From positions 1 through 21,855 of the IMG/VR virus record IMGVR_UViG_3300042526_000881: a stretch of 21,855 bases of DNA, one strand, 5' to 3'. The position numbers and the translations under genes were made by a program. Shown in pieces: positions 1 to 5,884 of the stretch. The stretch's first letter is position 1. Every line of letters begins with the position of its first letter. The DNA is from a virus. The notes under the pieces were generated by a model. It had not been told where the DNA came from. It searched no databases and saw only the letters and a program-made list of their open reading frames with translations.

Positions 1-373
1 GTTTCGTAATACTGGTCTCGTGGTTTCCTATTCCCAAGGCGACTATGTTCTTCGCGTAGGGCTCATAGAAGTCTGTGGCGGACCTTACCACTGCATCGAG
101 GTAGTCTCCTGTCTGGTGCTCAGGACGCACCCCGGTCTTGTTGGACCGAGGGTCCCATTTTCCACCCATTACGCAAAACAGATCTCCCCCATCGATGATC
201 CCAGCACCACGCTCCAATGCCTGGTCAAGGTGCTTCTTCTCCAGGTTTTGGTCGCAGTGAGGGTTATCATGATGGGCGTCCGACCTTAGCAAGAACCAAT
301 GCTCCTTCTGCTTGTTGCAGTCCAGTTTCACCCGTACCACATTCGGGCTGACGCCCTTTTCCAGTGAGAACAT
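1..373 (-). CDS. Metallophosphoesterase (calcineurin-like), 3' end cut by window edge
   Basis: An open frame of 124 codons reads leftward from ATG at 373 and leaves the window without a stop. It shows the metal-binding signatures of calcineurin-like phosphoesterases in order: D-x-H at residues 32-34 (SDAHH), GGD at 62-64 and GNHE at 116-119. The family uses two metal ions to hydrolyse phosphomonoesters or phosphodiesters; phage members act as nucleases, nucleotidases or phosphatases, and which one applies here is not visible. The start is supported by AAGGGG at 379-384, five bases upstream, which overlaps the stop codon of the preceding gene, suggesting translational coupling. It is the last visible gene of the leftward operon with two MazG-type enzymes, so a nucleotide or DNA-end processing role fits. 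The C-terminal histidine motifs lie outside the window. Confidence 0.85.
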   Translation of the reverse strand, partial: MFSLEKGVSPNVVRVKLDCNKQKEHWFLLRSDAHHDNPHCDQNLEKKHLDQALERGAGIIDGGDLFCVMGGKWDPRSNKTGVRPEHQTGDYLDAVVRSATDFYEPYAKNIVALGIGNHETSITK

Positions 374-382
374 CAGTGCCCC

Positions 383-760
383 TTATGCTTCAATGATATC
401 GATCGAACAGACGCAGGCCCCGGTGTTGGCAATCCCTCGCAGGACAACACTGGCGGCCAGGTAGAACACCGCGGACTGCCCCGCGGGGACCTTGATCATC
501 TTCACAATGGCCCCGGCGGAGGTCGGGCCGAACTCCACGTAGTTGGCTGTATCATGGTTGGTGATGCACACCAACCCGGGAGTTGTCAGGCCAGCAAGTG
601 AGATCACCGTATCGCTCGTGGGAACGGATACGCGGCCCGGTGAGGGGCCGCCTACCCCAGTCTGGGTAAACGTCTTGTTTGTCTTCAGGACCTGCTTGTC
701 GAATGACGCAGAAGCCTTACTGACATTCACGTTCAAGTTCATCCGGATTTCATCTGCCAT
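383..760 (-). CDS. Small beta-rich phage protein, possibly virion-associated
   Basis: This 125-aa frame starts at ATG 760 with GGAG about seven bases upstream on the minus strand. The sequence is rich in Val, Thr, Ala and Gly, with alternating hydrophobic residues and no catalytic motif or membrane segment. The part around residues 60-105 (CITNHDTANYVEFG, then a PAGQSAVFYL stretch) resembles small phage proteins that carry an 'N.D..NYVEFG' strand followed by a 'PGE..' turn, which are often annotated as structural or decoration proteins. That resemblance is from memory. Its place in an operon of nucleotide enzymes is odd for a structural gene, so it could instead be an unrelated early protein. 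It ends ten bases before the metallophosphoesterase start and is preceded by a 74-base gap with nothing recognisable in it. Confidence 0.75.
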   Translation of the reverse strand: MADEIRMNLNVNVSKASASFDKQVLKTNKTFTQTGVGGPSPGRVSVPTSDTVISLAGLTTPGLVCITNHDTANYVEFGPTSAGAIVKMIKVPAGQSAVFYLAASVVLRGIANTGACVCSIDIIEA

Positions 761-834
761 GTACTTCTCCGATCAGGGATACGATGAATATGCTGGGCAG
801 AGTAGCACAAACCGAGCGAAAAGCACAATCCAAT

Positions 835-1263
835 TCACCGGGGGTGGGTCAATTCGGTGAACGGTTCAACTGGATTAGGGTAATTCGCCAGGATCGCCTT
901 GATCTGATCAGCCACTGCCTCAGAAGGGTTGTTGCCCTTCGGAGGCCTGTTATCAGTCAGCTTGTCTTGTGCGGCAGCGTCAAGGAGGATTATGCAGCAG
1001 GCTGCTGCATGAGCAAGGTGGGGCATCCCGCTCTCCTTGTCGACATCTTCACCTTCCCACCATTGCATCATGTGCCGCATTGCTGCATCGTAGTAGACGT
1101 CTGACCGGACACCAACCACTCTCCAGTTGTGTGCTCCATACTTGCAGGCTCCGCTGAGGAGAGCCCCACCGATCTGGAACAGGGGACCGCAGGGAATGTG
1201 GTGGAGCGGCGGCTTTGTCGATCCAATGACGTCCTTGGGGTTGGAGGGTTTGGTCACGCTCAT
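835..1263 (-). CDS. dATP/dGTP diphosphohydrolase-like protein (DUF5664, MazG-type)
   Basis: This 142-aa protein matches the phage family annotated as dATP/dGTP diphosphohydrolase (DUF5664). Visible signatures are the N-terminal NPKDVIGSTKPPL at residues 8-20, a GACKYGAHNW block at about 38-47, and a helical metal-site region with RHMMQWWEGEDVDKESG followed by HLAHAAACCIILLDA. These enzymes belong to the all-alpha NTP pyrophosphohydrolase fold and cleave deoxypurine triphosphates to monophosphates plus pyrophosphate. The best-known relative, MazZ, supports synthesis of 2-aminoadenine in phages with modified genomes, but most family members have not been tested. The start at 1263 forms an ATGA overlap with the upstream gene and has GGAG just ahead. 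The last 40 residues lack recognisable motifs. No aminoadenylosuccinate synthase (PurZ) is seen in this window. Confidence 0.85.
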   Translation of the reverse strand: MSVTKPSNPKDVIGSTKPPLHHIPCGPLFQIGGALLSGACKYGAHNWRVVGVRSDVYYDAAMRHMMQWWEGEDVDKESGMPHLAHAAACCIILLDAAAQDKLTDNRPPKGNNPSEAVADQIKAILANYPNPVEPFTELTHPR

Positions 1264-1493
1264 ATTATCTCCAGTGCGGCTCGGGCTGTACGGACAGCCA
1301 GGTTCAACAAGTACGCCTTGTCTGCATGGTCATCCTTCTGAATCTGTTTGAGGTCTGAGATCAACCCACCAAAGGCTTTGTTATGGGCGAACAGTCTCAC
1401 TTCGTGCGTGGACATCGCCCTCGGCAATGCCCCATCATGTAGTACGAGTACGGCCCGTCCATCCGGCAGGACCTCGATATCATTCAGCAGCAT
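1260..1493 (-). CDS. Hypothetical protein, 77 aa
   Basis: I do not recognise this protein. The frame starts at ATG 1493 with a near-perfect ribosome-binding site (AAGGAGGTG at about 1497-1505, minus strand) placed inside the end of the MazG gene, which it overlaps by 14 bases. Its stop overlaps the next gene as ATGA. This coupling on both sides is the main evidence that it is real. The first 30 residues look like beta strands (LPDGRAVLVLHDGALP), and the remainder is probably two helices ending in an amphipathic segment (LLNLAVRTARAALEII). There are no cysteines or catalytic motifs. From its position it is co-expressed with the two nucleotide pyrophosphohydrolases. Confidence 0.75.
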   Translation of the reverse strand: MLLNDIEVLPDGRAVLVLHDGALPRAMSTHEVRLFAHNKAFGGLISDLKQIQKDDHADKAYLLNLAVRTARAALEII

Positions 1494-2028
1494 TAGACAC
1501 CTCCTTCACCCAGACCCCATTAGAGTTAAGGGATCCTTTACGGTTCTTGATCTCGTCGTACGCCGCGGCAACACACCGGTGGATATCCAGCTTGGCACAA
1601 CCTGCGACCATGACCAGCGTGACGAAGATGTCGCCAATGGCGTCGGCAAGTTTGTCCATGACCACACTGGTGTCTTCACCCGGCATCCCATTCAGCACGT
1701 TCAGGGCGGAGGCTTCTTCCACCAACTCCCGCACCTCCTCAACCGTCTTACGGCTCTGCCCGAGTGGGGTGCTGTTAGCCAGGATACCGCGGTCTCCGCC
1801 CCACTGGACGATGAGGGGGATGAGTTCGTTGACTGTCATGGCGTCAGGTTGTCTGAAACCAAAGAGGAGATGGTAATTGTGCTCACGGCGGGTTCTGAAG
1901 TCCCCCTCATCGTCTCTGAGGCAGAACACCCCTCCTTGGCTATCTCTAAGGACCTCGTAAACTCCTCCCTTTGTGAAGAAGCTGTCACCGTCTGTCACAT
2001 TCCGCACTCGATCTCCGACCTTAAACAT
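1480..2028 (-). CDS. MazG-like nucleotide pyrophosphohydrolase with SH3-like N-terminal domain
   Basis: This 182-aa protein has two parts. Residues 1-58 begin FKVGDRVRNVTDGD, contain a DDEGDFRTR stretch and look like a small SH3/KOW-type barrel. Residues 65-178 match phage MazG-like proteins: an EEVRELVEEA helix (97-106), DAIGDIFVTLVMVAG (129-143), and the family's closing pattern DEIKNRKGSL then GVWVKE. MazG enzymes use Mg2+ to convert NTPs or dNTPs to monophosphates and pyrophosphate. ATG 2028 is chosen because GGGAGG lies at 2034-2039, five bases away. An internal start at residue 64 would give the MazG domain alone, but no comparable binding site is seen there. This is the first gene of the leftward operon, facing the large intergenic control region. 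Confidence 0.88.
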   Translation of the reverse strand: MFKVGDRVRNVTDGDSFFTKGGVYEVLRDSQGGVFCLRDDEGDFRTRREHNYHLLFGFRQPDAMTVNELIPLIVQWGGDRGILANSTPLGQSRKTVEEVRELVEEASALNVLNGMPGEDTSVVMDKLADAIGDIFVTLVMVAGCAKLDIHRCVAAAYDEIKNRKGSLNSNGVWVKEVSNAAE

Positions 2029-2128
2029 ACCAACCTCCCAAGTGATGAAAAGAAACTGCCTCGGCGGAAAGCATCTCCGACAACGGATCCCCCGTCAATC
2101 CTTGGTGTAGATTTTCCCAGAACCAAGA

Positions 2129-2146
2129 TTGGCGTATTCCCGCCAA
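2129..2146. repeat. Inverted repeat TTGGCG-N6-CGCCAA ahead of long repeat copy A
   Basis: Six-base perfect arms at 2129-2134 and 2141-2146 flank six unpaired bases. The right arm runs directly into the CACT of repeat copy A. The second long repeat is preceded in the same way by a palindrome also ending in GCCA, so this is probably part of a composite binding unit. Protein binding is inferred. Confidence 0.55.
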
Positions 2147-2207
2147 CACTATACATATGCCAACTGTCGGAAGTGTCTGTCGTGTCAGGACAGGATGTTT
2201 CTCTGAC
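2143..2207 (+). repeat. Long control-region repeat, copy A
   Basis: The core at 2161-2207 is 47 bases long and matches 2284-2330 at 45 of 47 positions by direct reading. The flank CCAACACT-A-TACA at 2143 onward is also conserved with small changes. Inside are several CTGTC/GACAG half-sites, including CTGTC-GTGTCAG-GACAG and CTGACAG, consistent with multiple contacts by a dimeric regulator or replication initiator. No coding frame supports it as gene sequence. Confidence 0.85.
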
Positions 2208-2251
2208 AGTTGAGAGGTGTCAGTAGGGTATCCCCGCTATCGATGGAGGGC

Positions 2252-2267
2252 TGGCAGGATCCTGCCA
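2252..2267. repeat. Perfect 16-base palindrome TGGCAGGATCCTGCCA
   Basis: All eight base pairs match about the central GATC-containing core. It touches the start of repeat copy B, just as the TTGGCG/CGCCAA inverted repeat touches copy A. A perfect 16-base dyad in a promoter-proximal gap suggests an operator or initiator site. Confidence 0.75.
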
Positions 2268-2330
2268 AACACTGTACAGGTGTCAACTGTCAGAAGTGTC
2301 TGTCGTGTCAGGACAGTATGTTTCTCTGAC
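2265..2330 (+). repeat. Long control-region repeat, copy B
   Basis: This is the second copy, 123 bases downstream of copy A. It differs from copy A in the core at only two positions (G to A after CAACTGTC, and G to T before ATGTTTCTC). It also contains CTGTACAG at 2272-2279. After the repeat, copy A continues into GTTGAGAGG and copy B into AAAATTTACG, so homology ends sharply at CTGACA. Confidence 0.85.
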
Positions 2331-2356
2331 AAAATTTACGGAAAATCGATTTTGAC

Positions 2357-2386
2357 TTGACAGGTCGATTTGGGGTTTCGTAAACT
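2357..2386 (+). promoter_or_regulatory. Candidate sigma70-type promoter, rightward
   Basis: TTGACA at 2357-2362 is a perfect -35 consensus, followed by 18 bases and TAAACT at 2381-2386 (four of six). It lies just downstream of repeat B and points toward the primase operon and the hairpin chain. Prediction by eye only. Confidence 0.4.
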
Positions 2387-2416
2387 CAGGAATCACCTGG
2401 CTTCTCCTGGTCATGC

Positions 2417-2433
2417 CGGGCTATTCAAGCCCG
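2417..2433. repeat. Short hairpin CGGGCT-ATTCA-AGCCCG
   Basis: A perfect six-base stem (2417-2422 with 2428-2433) with a five-base loop. It has no T-run, so it is not a terminator. It sits in the presumed leader or operator region; its role is unknown. Confidence 0.5.
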
Positions 2434-2470
2434 ACAAGGTTTGTGTATAGTTAATAATAAGGTTAGTCTG

Positions 2471-2483
2471 CCTGTCGGACAGG
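2471..2483. promoter_or_regulatory. Palindromic operator candidate CCTGTCGGACAGG
   Basis: A perfect dyad of six-base arms around one central base. It contains the same CTGTC/GACAG half-site that recurs in repeats A and B. It is followed immediately by the overlapping small dyad AGGT-ATA-ACCT at 2481-2491. It lies just upstream of the AT-rich tract and candidate promoter, a normal place for a repressor site. Confidence 0.5.
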
Positions 2484-2500
2484 TATAACCTGGTATGAAA

Positions 2501-2529
2501 TTGATAACAGTACTACCTATCTATATTAA
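2501..2529 (+). promoter_or_regulatory. Candidate promoter TTGATA-N17-TATTAA
   Basis: TTGATA at 2501-2506, a 17-base spacer and TATTAA at 2524-2529, within the AT-rich tract. Alternative -10 boxes (TATATT, TATATAA) overlap nearby, so the exact start is unclear. It would drive the hairpin-rich leader and, if readthrough occurs, the primase operon. Confidence 0.4.
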
Positions 2530-2548
2530 TAGTATATAAATACTTAGT

Positions 2549-2566
2549 CAGGCCATTGATGGCCTG
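2549..2566. repeat. Hairpin CAGGCCA-TTGA-TGGCCTG
   Basis: A perfect seven-base stem with a four-base loop, located inside the pair of nine-base inverted repeats at 2510-2518 and 2575-2583. Together they could fold as a larger cruciform or a two-tier RNA stem. There is no T-run after it. Confidence 0.55.
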
Positions 2567-2603
2567 GCATAACCAGGTAGTACCCCGATTTGGACCAGAC
2601 AGT

Positions 2604-2615
2604 TTCCGACAGTTG
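2604..2615 (-). promoter_or_regulatory. Inverted copy of the CAACTGTCGGAA box
   Basis: TTCCGACAGTTG here is the exact reverse complement of the first 12 bases of the repeat A core (2161-2172). Copy B has the same box with one change (2284-2295). Three copies spread over 450 bases of non-coding DNA, one inverted, suggest a specific protein binding site. Confidence 0.5.
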
Positions 2616-2664
2616 AAAAATCTGAACACAGCCGTTGACACTCCACCAGATCGCTGCAAGACTG

Positions 2665-2761
2665 TGACTGCCGGGAGTGAAGGCCCGCATAGAAACAAAC
2701 AGGCGAACTCGCCTGCCGTAGACCCCTGCCTGAAACCTTCACTTCAGGCAGGGGTTTTTTT
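2665..2761 (+). ncRNA. Candidate structured leader or small RNA ending in terminator
   Basis: About 100 bases hold three consecutive hairpins and no credible reading frame: CGGG/CCCG at 2672-2675 with 2684-2687, CAGGCG-AACT-CGCCTG at 2700-2715, and a 13-base terminator stem at 2722-2755 followed by T-run. A perfect -35 box TTGACA lies at 2635-2640, but the matching -10 position (about 2658-2663, AAGACT) is poor, so a promoter of its own is uncertain; transcription could start further upstream. Either a small RNA ends here or this is an attenuator in the primase leader. The 5' end given is approximate. Confidence 0.4.
2722..2761 (+). terminator. Strong intrinsic terminator 23 bases before the primase start
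   Basis: A perfect 13-base stem (ACCCCTGCCTGAA at 2722-2734 with its complement at 2743-2755), an eight-base loop and a run of seven T residues (2755-2761). Only 23 bases separate it from the primase ATG, too few for a promoter, so primase transcripts must pass through it. Confidence 0.9.
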
Positions 2762-2784
2762 GTCCCCCAGACAGAGCCGTTTTG

Positions 2785-5043
2785 ATGGATCAACAACAGT
2801 ACCGTTCCAATTGCATCAACACAGCCATCCACCTGTGCAAACATGGTATCCGGGTGATGCCAGCACAGTTCCGGTCGAAGGCCCCCCTCGGAGGCGTGGG
2901 GGAGGAAGCCTGGAACCACATCGCGACAAACAACATCAACCAACTGGCCGGGCTCATGCCGGCCGGGGCCTTCAATATCGGAATGGTCTTCGGCCCGTCC
3001 TCTGGAGTCCTCGACATCGAGCCCGACTCCGTGGAGGCCTCAGCGATCATCGAGCGGTTGATGGTGGAGAACGGCGTCCAGACGCTGGCCTACCAGTCTC
3101 GCCGGGGCGTCCATCGTATTTTCAAGTGGACAGATAAGCTCTCCCACCTCGGTAACAACCCGAAGACGACGCACGGGCTCGAATGCCGGGTGGGGTCAGC
3201 CGACAGGAGTTTCTATTCGATCTGCCCTCCCTCGATCCACCCGGACACTGGCGAGGCGTATGAGTGGCTGCCGGGATCTGCTCCCTGGCAGATATCCCCA
3301 GCGGAGATCCCCCAGAACGTCCTTGATTATATTCTTGCCAATGTACGAGTCAGCAAGGCCGGGGAAAGGACTCACGAGGTCTATAAAGAAGGCGATGGGT
3401 ATCTTCCGGGTGAAGGTGGGAGGCACGACTACCTGCTGAGTTTCAGCAAGTCGCTTTACTGCGACTGGATGCTCCCCAAGGAGGACTGCATGGATTTGAC
3501 CCGGCATATGTCTATGCGTATCGGGTCGTACCAGGAGCCCGGTCGTGGCGAGGTTGAACTCATCAATCTCTTCAAAGATCTTACCCGCCCGTCTGACCCG
3601 GTGAAGGAGATGCAGGCCAGCATCAGCATTGGTACTGTCAATGAGGTCAGCGACTTTATTCATGAGAAGTACCGTGAGAACTTTGAAGGGCCTGACCAGG
3701 AACTACCTGCCGGAGTTATGCACCCATTGATCGAGGCGGCCTCACGGCACGCCCGTGACGCCCAGATGCCCCGTAACCTTTGGATCATGTCGATCATCTG
3801 TGCTGCAGCCTCTGCGTTGGGCACCAGTACCTTTGTGAGAGTAAGCCCCGATCATCCGGTGATGGCAAACCAGTTGTACTGTTTCGGGGTTGGTGGATCA
3901 GGAACAGGCAAGAGCAAAACACTCAATGCAATTAACGCACCGTTCGCTTCATCAGAGACGTTATTGACAGAATCAACCCCTGAAGCTCTCACAACCGCCC
4001 TGTCTAAGTACACCCGTGGAATCATACTGGAGTTCCACGAAGGTAAGGATTTTTACAAGATGCTGGGTCGATACAACCAGCAGCCTGGAGCAGGATCAGA
4101 TAACAGCCTCTACCATAAGTGCTGGTCTGGGGATCGCATCCGAATGCAGCGTCAAAAGGGATCATGTTGGATCGAGAGACCGCACCTTGTGGTATCAGCA
4201 GCCATCCAGCGGTTGAACTTGAACCAGTTACCACAGAACGACTTGGTTGACGGACTGGGTCAGCGAATGATCGTTTACCCAATCGGCTCGGTGCCGAAGA
4301 AGGCGACCCGAAAAGCCTTGGCCGAGCACGCCGAGTTCATGCACTTCTGGCACGAGGTACTGGCTCGATTGATGGAGGTCAAGGTCACTGTCGGGAGTGT
4401 CCCGCTGACAGCAATGATGAACGGCACAGGTACTGTGACAAAGCCCTTGATCAACACGCTGACGGAGGATGCTCGAGAGGTATGGGAGGAGTATGCTGCC
4501 CTCAAGCGGTCTGACCAGGTTGAGAGTCAGTGGAGTGATCCAGAGCACCCCTTCCGATCTGACATTGTCCGTCACGCTGAGATGGCGTTGCGACTGGCCA
4601 ACGTGATCTTCATGCTGGACCATGCTGTCAACAAACAGACTTGGTATGACTGGAACGTGGCTTCTCAAGACTTCGGATCCATCCCGGCTGATGTGATGAA
4701 GCGGGCTATCATCCTCATGGAGTGGCTGTGGAAGCACAAGCAGGTCTACTTCGAGGGGCTAGTTGAAGCGGCCTTTGCAGCGGTCACGGGGGGCCACCTG
4801 CAGAAGGCAGAGACTATCCCAGCGAAGGTAGCCAAGTACGTCGGGGAACGCCGCCTCCGCGTTGAGCGGCACGTCAAGGAGGAAAGCTTTACGCTCAGGG
4901 ACTACTACCGTCTTCTGAGTATTAAGAAAGTGGAAGCCCAGCTCGAGCTGGACCTGTTTTTGAGAGAGGGCCATCTCGTAGACTTGGGAGTGCCCGAGGG
5001 CGGTAAGGCAGTACGGTATAAGTTTTTGGAGGTGAATCAGTGA
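2785..5043 (+). CDS. Primase-polymerase fused to DUF3987-type helicase
   Basis: This 752-aa replication protein has an N-terminal archaeo-eukaryotic primase/PrimPol domain and a C-terminal P-loop ATPase of the DUF3987 type. In the primase part, the metal-binding D-x-E is D77-I-E79 (GVLDIEPDS), the motif II histidine is probably H110 (RRGVHRIFKW), and the family's SICPPSIHP block is at 145-153. In the ATPase part, the Walker A is GGSGTGKSKT around 370-379 and a Walker B-like strand is IILEFHEGKDF at 413-423, followed by the family's GLGQRMIVY block near 490-498. Such fusions prime and unwind the phage genome. ATG 2785 is preferred over TTG 2782, but the ribosome-binding site is weak (ACAGAG). 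The gene lies immediately after a strong terminator, and its stop overlaps the next start (GTGA). Confidence 0.88.
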   Translation: MDQQQYRSNCINTAIHLCKHGIRVMPAQFRSKAPLGGVGEEAWNHIATNNINQLAGLMPAGAFNIGMVFGPSSGVLDIEPDSVEASAIIERLMVENGVQTLAYQSRRGVHRIFKWTDKLSHLGNNPKTTHGLECRVGSADRSFYSICPPSIHPDTGEAYEWLPGSAPWQISPAEIPQNVLDYILANVRVSKAGERTHEVYKEGDGYLPGEGGRHDYLLSFSKSLYCDWMLPKEDCMDLTRHMSMRIGSYQEPGRGEVELINLFKDLTRPSDPVKEMQASISIGTVNEVSDFIHEKYRENFEGPDQELPAGVMHPLIEAASRHARDAQMPRNLWIMSIICAAASALGTSTFVRVSPDHPVMANQLYCFGVGGSGTGKSKTLNAINAPFASSETLLTESTPEALTTALSKYTRGIILEFHEGKDFYKMLGRYNQQPGAGSDNSLYHKCWSGDRIRMQRQKGSCWIERPHLVVSAAIQRLNLNQLPQNDLVDGLGQRMIVYPIGSVPKKATRKALAEHAEFMHFWHEVLARLMEVKVTVGSVPLTAMMNGTGTVTKPLINTLTEDAREVWEEYAALKRSDQVESQWSDPEHPFRSDIVRHAEMALRLANVIFMLDHAVNKQTWYDWNVASQDFGSIPADVMKRAIILMEWLWKHKQVYFEGLVEAAFAAVTGGHLQKAETIPAKVAKYVGERRLRVERHVKEESFTLRDYYRLLSIKKVEAQLELDLFLREGHLVDLGVPEGGKAVRYKFLEVNQ
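5021..5036 (+). promoter_or_regulatory. Strong ribosome-binding cassette, also present at 19121
   Basis: The 16 bases AGTTTTTGGAGGTGAA occur identically at 5021-5036 and 19121-19136, each placing GGAGG six or seven bases before a start codon (GTG 5040, ATG 19139). The two copies are read in different frames by the upstream genes, so selection on encoded protein does not explain them. They decide the starts of two short genes. Confidence 0.7.
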
Positions 5044-5213
5044 GCATACTTCAACAGATCAAAGCATTGGAAACACCCAAGGTCGAACCGCCTGTCGTGG
5101 AGCGGAAGTACGACAATCTTGTCGTACTTGACCCCAAACTTGACCCGGATCCTTTCGGACTTCATGGCATGTCCTTGGCATACCGGCTGCAGTGTATGGG
5201 GTGGAGGGAATAG
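5040..5213 (+). CDS. Hypothetical protein, 57 aa
   Basis: A short frame begins at GTG 5040, overlapping the primase stop as GTGA, and ends at TAG 5211-5213, whose last base is the first base of the next start (TAGTG). GGAGG at 5028-5032 is seven bases upstream, one of the best ribosome-binding sites in the window. The product is proline- and charge-rich in its middle (TPKVEPPVVERKYD, DPKLDPDPFG) and ends GMSLAYRLQCMGWRE. I do not recognise it. The tight coupling on both sides, strong start signal and lack of any other explanation for this stretch support a real gene. It may act with the primase or the methyltransferase-like protein. Confidence 0.7.
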   Translation: MSILQQIKALETPKVEPPVVERKYDNLVVLDPKLDPDPFGLHGMSLAYRLQCMGWRE

Positions 5214-5884
5214 TGGCCAGAATCCTTGTTGCGTGTGAATTCAGCGGGGCCGTACGCGATGCGTTTCGTACCCTCGGGTTTGAGGCATACTCCTGTGACA
5301 TCCTCCCAGCGGATCCACCGAGCGAGTTTCACATCCAAGGTGATGTAACGGAGGTTCTGAATCAGCAGTGGGACTTGGTGATTGCTCACCCACCCTGCAC
5401 GTATCTCTGCAACAGCGGTGTTCGGTGGTTGCTGACTGATCCGACCCGATGGGATCGGCTCCAGGAAGGGGCTGAGTTCTTCAAACTGTTTCTCAATCTT
5501 GAGCATGTGCCTCGGGTCTGCATTGAGAACCCTATCATGCACAAGCACGCCAAGGCTATCATCGGGCTGTACAACCGAAAGCCGCAGATCATTCAGCCTT
5601 GGATGTTCGGGCATGGAGAGACGAAGGCAACCTGCCTGTGGCTTAAAGGTTTGCCACCACTTGAGCCGACAGACGTTGTACCTGGTCGAGATAATAGGAT
5701 TCACAGGATGTCGCCCGGGAAGAACCGCGGGCACCTACGATCGATTACCTACTCTGGAATTGCGCAAGCCATGGCTACGCAATGGGGTTCCCTTCTATGT
5801 CAGTTTACATCTACGCCCGAGTCTCCACTTTCGAGCAGCACATTCACGGCTTCTCGGTGGACAACCAAGTCACGTCAGGACTGA
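5213..5884 (+). CDS. C5-cytosine methyltransferase-like protein (phage type)
   Basis: This 223-aa protein matches a phage family distantly related to DNA C5-cytosine methyltransferases. It opens with the SAM-binding strand ARILVACEFSGAVRDAF (motif I region). It then has HPPCTYLC at about 58-65, carrying the Pro-Cys of catalytic motif IV, an ENP at about 103-105 (motif VI), and the family's closing block RSITYSGIAQAMATQWG. The predicted role is cytosine methylation or another C5 modification of phage DNA; the recognition domain is short, so specificity is unclear. GTG 5213 is chosen over GTG 5192 because GGAGGG lies at 5203-5208. About 31 Ser/Thr-rich residues after TQWG are unusual; they are encoded where the recombinase start is read in another frame. 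Confidence 0.8.
   Translation: MARILVACEFSGAVRDAFRTLGFEAYSCDILPADPPSEFHIQGDVTEVLNQQWDLVIAHPPCTYLCNSGVRWLLTDPTRWDRLQEGAEFFKLFLNLEHVPRVCIENPIMHKHAKAIIGLYNRKPQIIQPWMFGHGETKATCLWLKGLPPLEPTDVVPGRDNRIHRMSPGKNRGHLRSITYSGIAQAMATQWGSLLCQFTSTPESPLSSSTFTASRWTTKSRQD

Larger units (their letters stand above)
2485..2583. other. AT-rich tract bounded by repeats; candidate replication origin
   Basis: The block from about 2494 to 2548 is strikingly AT-rich in a GC-rich window. It is bracketed by two near-identical boxes, ATAACCTGGTA (2485-2495) and ATAACCAGGTA (2569-2579). A nine-base inverted pair, GTACTACCT (2510-2518) and AGGTAGTAC (2575-2583), also spans it. A duplex-unwinding element between boxes, upstream of the primase-helicase gene and next to long repeats, is the usual picture of a phage origin. 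The sequence alone cannot separate this from a strongly regulated promoter. Confidence 0.4.

Noticed and set aside
20-289. Plus-strand frame of 89 aa at the left edge
   Set aside because: It is antisense to the metallophosphoesterase, which shows three conserved metal motifs and a good start.
835-1263. Proof of a 2-aminoadenine (Z) genome
   Set aside because: The MazZ-like family occurs in phages with normal bases too, and no PurZ, DatZ or DpoZ is present in the window.
1348-2226. Plus-strand frame of 292 aa
   Set aside because: It runs antisense to the MazG gene and its neighbour, both with recognisable motifs or strong starts; it has no plausible domain.
2143-2330. CRISPR array
   Set aside because: Only two repeats with a 76-base gap and internal dyads; no regular spacer series and no cas genes.
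2665-2761. tRNA gene
   Set aside because: No cloverleaf, T-loop or acceptor stem; the stems are consecutive hairpins ending in a terminator.
2548-2943. Minus-strand frame through the primase leader
   Set aside because: Antisense to the terminator and primase start, with no ribosome-binding site or recognisable sequence.
2556-3137. Plus-strand frame of 193 aa crossing the terminator
   Set aside because: It spans the hairpins and terminator and then overlaps the primase in another frame; its sequence is low-complexity Arg/Gly/Pro and shows no domain.
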